Assembly (NCBI RefSeq): GCF_001425355.1
Contig: NZ_LMQN01000005.1
Location: forward strand, 1-64,000
Source of the DNA: Chryseobacterium sp. Leaf405
Lineage (GTDB): Bacteria > Bacteroidota > Bacteroidia > Flavobacteriales > Weeksellaceae
Direction of reading: 5' to 3'
DNA: 64,000 nt
A program made the translations under genes and the position numbers. The first letter of the stretch is position 1. Each line of letters opens with the position of its first letter. Under the pieces are notes generated by a model that was not told where the DNA came from, did not search any database, and worked only from the letters and a program-made list of their open reading frames with translations. This document shows positions 61,512-64,000 of this stretch, in pieces.

Positions 61512-64000
61512 ATGAAAAAACTTTTACTAACCATTTGCACTTTTCTTTGTCTATTATTCAATGCACAGCTTGATACCGATCATTGGTTTGCTCCGATGGC
61601 GGCAAAAGCGGGAAATGTTAATCTTGAAGGATATTTATATTTATCCACCAATGAAACGACTCCGTTTAGTGTTCAGGTTTTTAATAATAACACATTGTAC
61701 ACAACGGTACAGGTTAGTAAAGGAAATCCCGTTCAGGTTAGTATTCCAAATTATTTTTTAATTACAACCAATCAGGCTGATCTTTTTACACCCAATTCTA
61801 TGGGAATGTATGTAAAAGGAACGAAAAAGTTTTTTGCCAATTATCGATTTTCACTTCAGAATCATGCTGAAATCATTACCTCTAAAGGATTAGCCGGCTT
61901 GGGAACAAATTTCTATGCAGGAACGGTTCCTATAACCGGCAGTGCCTTTTATGTAAATGCGACAATAGGAATTACAGCAACGGAAGATAATACATCTGTT
62001 GTCGTTTCAGGCTATAATCCGGGTGTTGTTTTTTCTGATGGAAGCTCAAGCCCTACGAAAACTTTCACATTAAACAGAGGGCAATCCTATATCTTAGACG
62101 CTACAAGTACAGACTCCGGATATAATCTCGATGGATTGGTTGGGGCAAAAATAGAATCTACAAAGCCTATTTCTGTAACCAACGGAAATTTTAATGGAAT
62201 TTATACCGATTTCAATTATACCAACAATGATGTTTTAATGGATCAGGCAGTTCCTGTAGATAGATTAGGAAAAGATTTCGTTTTAGTAAAAGGAAATGGT
62301 ACGGCAACCTCCGGAATGGAAACAGCATTAATTATCGCAACAGAAAACAATACACAATTAACTTTCAACGGAGTTGCGTCGGGTATTACGCTGAATGCAG
62401 GTCAATATTTTAGAGTACCGAGCTTAAATTATATCAATCAGGGAGCAGGAAATTACAATATGGGAATTTCCTCCAATAAAAACATTTATGTTTATCAGTT
62501 ATTAGCCGGAGTTTCCGGTACAACCGGAGCTAATGAATATGCGACCGGTGGAATGAATTTTATACCGCCTTTAAGCTGTTTTATGCCTAATAAAGTGGAT
62601 GAGATTGGATTCATTAACAGAATTGGTAATCAAACCTTTACAACAAGGTTAAACATCATCACCCAAACCGGAGCAACTGTTACTTTAAACGGAAATTCAA
62701 TTGCTGCAGCAAACGGTCCTTATCCCGTTAATGGAAATCCGAATTGGGTAACCTATACGATTCCAAACGTAACGGGCACAGTGGTTGTTAACTCCACAAA
62801 ATCTGTGACAGCAGGAATTGCCGCAGGAAGTGGCGCTGTTGGCTATGGAGGATATTTTGCCGGATTCTCATCAATTCCTGTTATTTCAAAAACGGGAGAC
62901 TGTTATGCAGGAATTTTATTACAGGTTGATAATTCTTATGATTCCTACCAATGGTATCTTAACGGAAACATTATTCCCGGAGCAACATCTTATTCAATCA
63001 ATCCTGAATTATACGGAGCCGGGACATATACCTGTTTAATTATTAAAAACAATTGCGAATCCAGGCTTACGACGGGTTACAACTATACCCTATGTCCGCC
63101 GATTACAACAACAACTTACAATATAGGATCTTGTAATACGAAAGTGATTTCACCGGTATTCACAACTTCTACACAAGCTATTGTACCTTCGAATACCAAT
63201 ATCATTTCTGCACCAACTTCAGGAACAGCAACGGTAAATCCTACAACAGGAGAAATTACCTATACTCCGAATCCTGGATTGACTGCTGATACTACAGATT
63301 CATTTATTTATTATGTAGACGGAAACGGAACTCCTGCCGATTTCGAATATTTTAAAATAATAATCAATGTTGATGTTTTGCAAACAACAAATGCAGCTTT
63401 AACATCTTGTGCTGATGCCGCAGGAAACGGAACTTTCAATCTTTCTTCTGTCAGCCTTTCTCCTGATACAGGAACTACAGTTCAATATTACACGAATTCG
63501 GCGATGACAGGAACAGCGATTGCTGCTCCGGCGACATACAGTGGTCCTGCGGGAACAATCTATGCCAATGTTTCTTCCCAATATGGTTGCACAAAACAGG
63601 CTCAGATTACTTTGACAACGACTCCATCTCCCACTATCAATACAAGTAATTATAACGCTACGCTTTGTGATGATAATTTTGATGGAATTGTAAACGTCAA
63701 TTTCGCTTCTATTTCTCCTTTGATTGTGACCGGCTCTGCTAGTTTTACCATAAGATATTATTTGGTTCAATCTGATGCAACTGCAGGAAACAACAATAAT
63801 TTACCAGCAAACTGGACGTACACCACAGCCACAACTGTTTATGTAAGAGTGGATGCTACTACAGGAACCTGTCCTCCGGCTTTCGGACAAATTAATTTTA
63901 AAGTCGGCAACAGAATTACTTTAATTACTAATACTGTCAATAGTGAGGTTTGTGATAATGACATTAATGGTTCAGAAAATGTAAACCTTAATGATTTTAA
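61512..64000 (+). CDS. surface protein 2, paralogue of surface protein 1 (partial, runs off the window)
   Basis: The frame stays open from the ATG at 61512 to the window end (829 codons plus two bases). It begins with a signal peptide (cleavage after FNAQ) and LDTDHWFAPMAA, and keeps surface protein 1 landmarks in register: LSTNETTPFSVQV, ITSKGLAGLGTNFY, DQAVPVDRLGKDFVLVKGN, GGMNFIPPLSCF, the GDCYAGILLQVDN Ig-like module and CDDNFDGIVNVNF. Only one copy of the repeated module is seen, against two in the first gene. The C-terminal sorting domain should lie beyond the window; that is inference from the paralogue. Confidence 0.88.
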   Translation, partial: MKKLLLTICTFLCLLFNAQLDTDHWFAPMAAKAGNVNLEGYLYLSTNETTPFSVQVFNNNTLYTTVQVSKGNPVQVSIPNYFLITTNQADLFTPNSMGMYVKGTKKFFANYRFSLQNHAEIITSKGLAGLGTNFYAGTVPITGSAFYVNATIGITATEDNTSVVVSGYNPGVVFSDGSSSPTKTFTLNRGQSYILDATSTDSGYNLDGLVGAKIESTKPISVTNGNFNGIYTDFNYTNNDVLMDQAVPVDRLGKDFVLVKGNGTATSGMETALIIATENNTQLTFNGVASGITLNAGQYFRVPSLNYINQGAGNYNMGISSNKNIYVYQLLAGVSGTTGANEYATGGMNFIPPLSCFMPNKVDEIGFINRIGNQTFTTRLNIITQTGATVTLNGNSIAAANGPYPVNGNPNWVTYTIPNVTGTVVVNSTKSVTAGIAAGSGAVGYGGYFAGFSSIPVISKTGDCYAGILLQVDNSYDSYQWYLNGNIIPGATSYSINPELYGAGTYTCLIIKNNCESRLTTGYNYTLCPPITTTTYNIGSCNTKVISPVFTTSTQAIVPSNTNIISAPTSGTATVNPTTGEITYTPNPGLTADTTDSFIYYVDGNGTPADFEYFKIIINVDVLQTTNAALTSCADAAGNGTFNLSSVSLSPDTGTTVQYYTNSAMTGTAIAAPATYSGPAGTIYANVSSQYGCTKQAQITLTTTPSPTINTSNYNATLCDDNFDGIVNVNFASISPLIVTGSASFTIRYYLVQSDATAGNNNNLPANWTYTTATTVYVRVDATTGTCPPAFGQINFKVGNRITLITNTVNSEVCDNDINGSENVNLNDF

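Noticed and set aside
61561..63039. Two short plus-strand frames inside the last gene
   Set aside because: They are out-of-frame shadows of surface protein 2, which is open throughout from 61512.
63399..63770. A 123-codon open frame on the minus strand near the window end
   Set aside because: It is antisense to surface protein 2, whose frame is strongly supported by its paralogue; the translated sequence is Arg/Ser/Cys-rich noise.

Overview
This window is a low-GC Bacteroidota chromosome segment. It most likely comes from the order Flavobacteriales, family Weeksellaceae, and a Chryseobacterium-like organism fits best. Several signals agree: promoters of the form TTTG-N18..21-TAnnTTTG, a bacillithiol deacetylase, tandem ExbB-ExbD-ExbD-TonB genes, a type IX secretion (type B) sorting domain, and many short Bacteroidota lipoproteins with a Cys at about residue 16-20. 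The organism call is inference from gene content and protein style; no 16S is present. No IS element, phage, CRISPR array or rRNA was seen. One tRNA (His) is present.

Layout. 0.1-2 kb: yajC, a DUF1573 lipoprotein and nusB (minus), with an ABC exporter half-transporter divergent from them. 3.8-5.1 kb: a PUR-family protein, tRNA-His and bshB1. 5.2-11 kb: a minus-strand envelope energisation locus (ExbB, two ExbD, TonB, then a small membrane protein, a PstS-like lipoprotein and a secreted TPR protein). 11.3-14.7 kb: leuS and a lipocalin-like lipoprotein. 14.9-21 kb: acyltransferase, GT2, Kdo transferase waaA, small membrane proteins, an NlpC/P60 peptidase and an O-methyltransferase. 21.2-30.6 kb: a tiny orphan gene, an OmpA lipoprotein, tilS, dsbD, an orphan ExbD, lipoproteins, an alpha/beta hydrolase, a patatin and a DHH phosphoesterase. 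30.8-41.9 kb: rpmH, an FtsE-like ATPase, a tRNA methyltransferase, an NtrY-like kinase, ribE, pdxA, yceD-rpmF, accB-accC, three unknown small proteins and rocD.

42-53 kb is an AT-rich polysaccharide/LPS glycosyltransferase locus. It holds about eleven enzymes, including a tandemly duplicated two-gene module, and ends in a sugar-type cupin. 53-57.5 kb: gltX (with an unusual 75-residue insertion directly in front of its KMSKS-like loop), accA, an unknown secreted protein and tsf. 57.7 kb to the end: two tandem, paralogous giant surface proteins. The first ends in a type B T9SS sorting domain and the second runs off the window.

Working together. Much of the window serves the cell envelope: TonB energisation, LPS core/polysaccharide glycosylation (waaA, the GT locus, acyltransferase), lipoproteins, DsbD redox control and T9SS-exported surface proteins. 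The rest is housekeeping (aminoacyl-tRNA synthetases, ribosomal proteins L34 and L32, EF-Ts, acetyl-CoA carboxylase subunits A, B and C, riboflavin and PLP synthesis). No single unmistakably new system was found. The best leads are the GltX insertion, the duplicated glycosyltransferase modules, the paired surface proteins, and the TonB-linked PstS-like/TPR genes. No gene-free stretch exceeds 300 bases; the longest (25752-26039) holds a terminator and a 14-bp palindrome.
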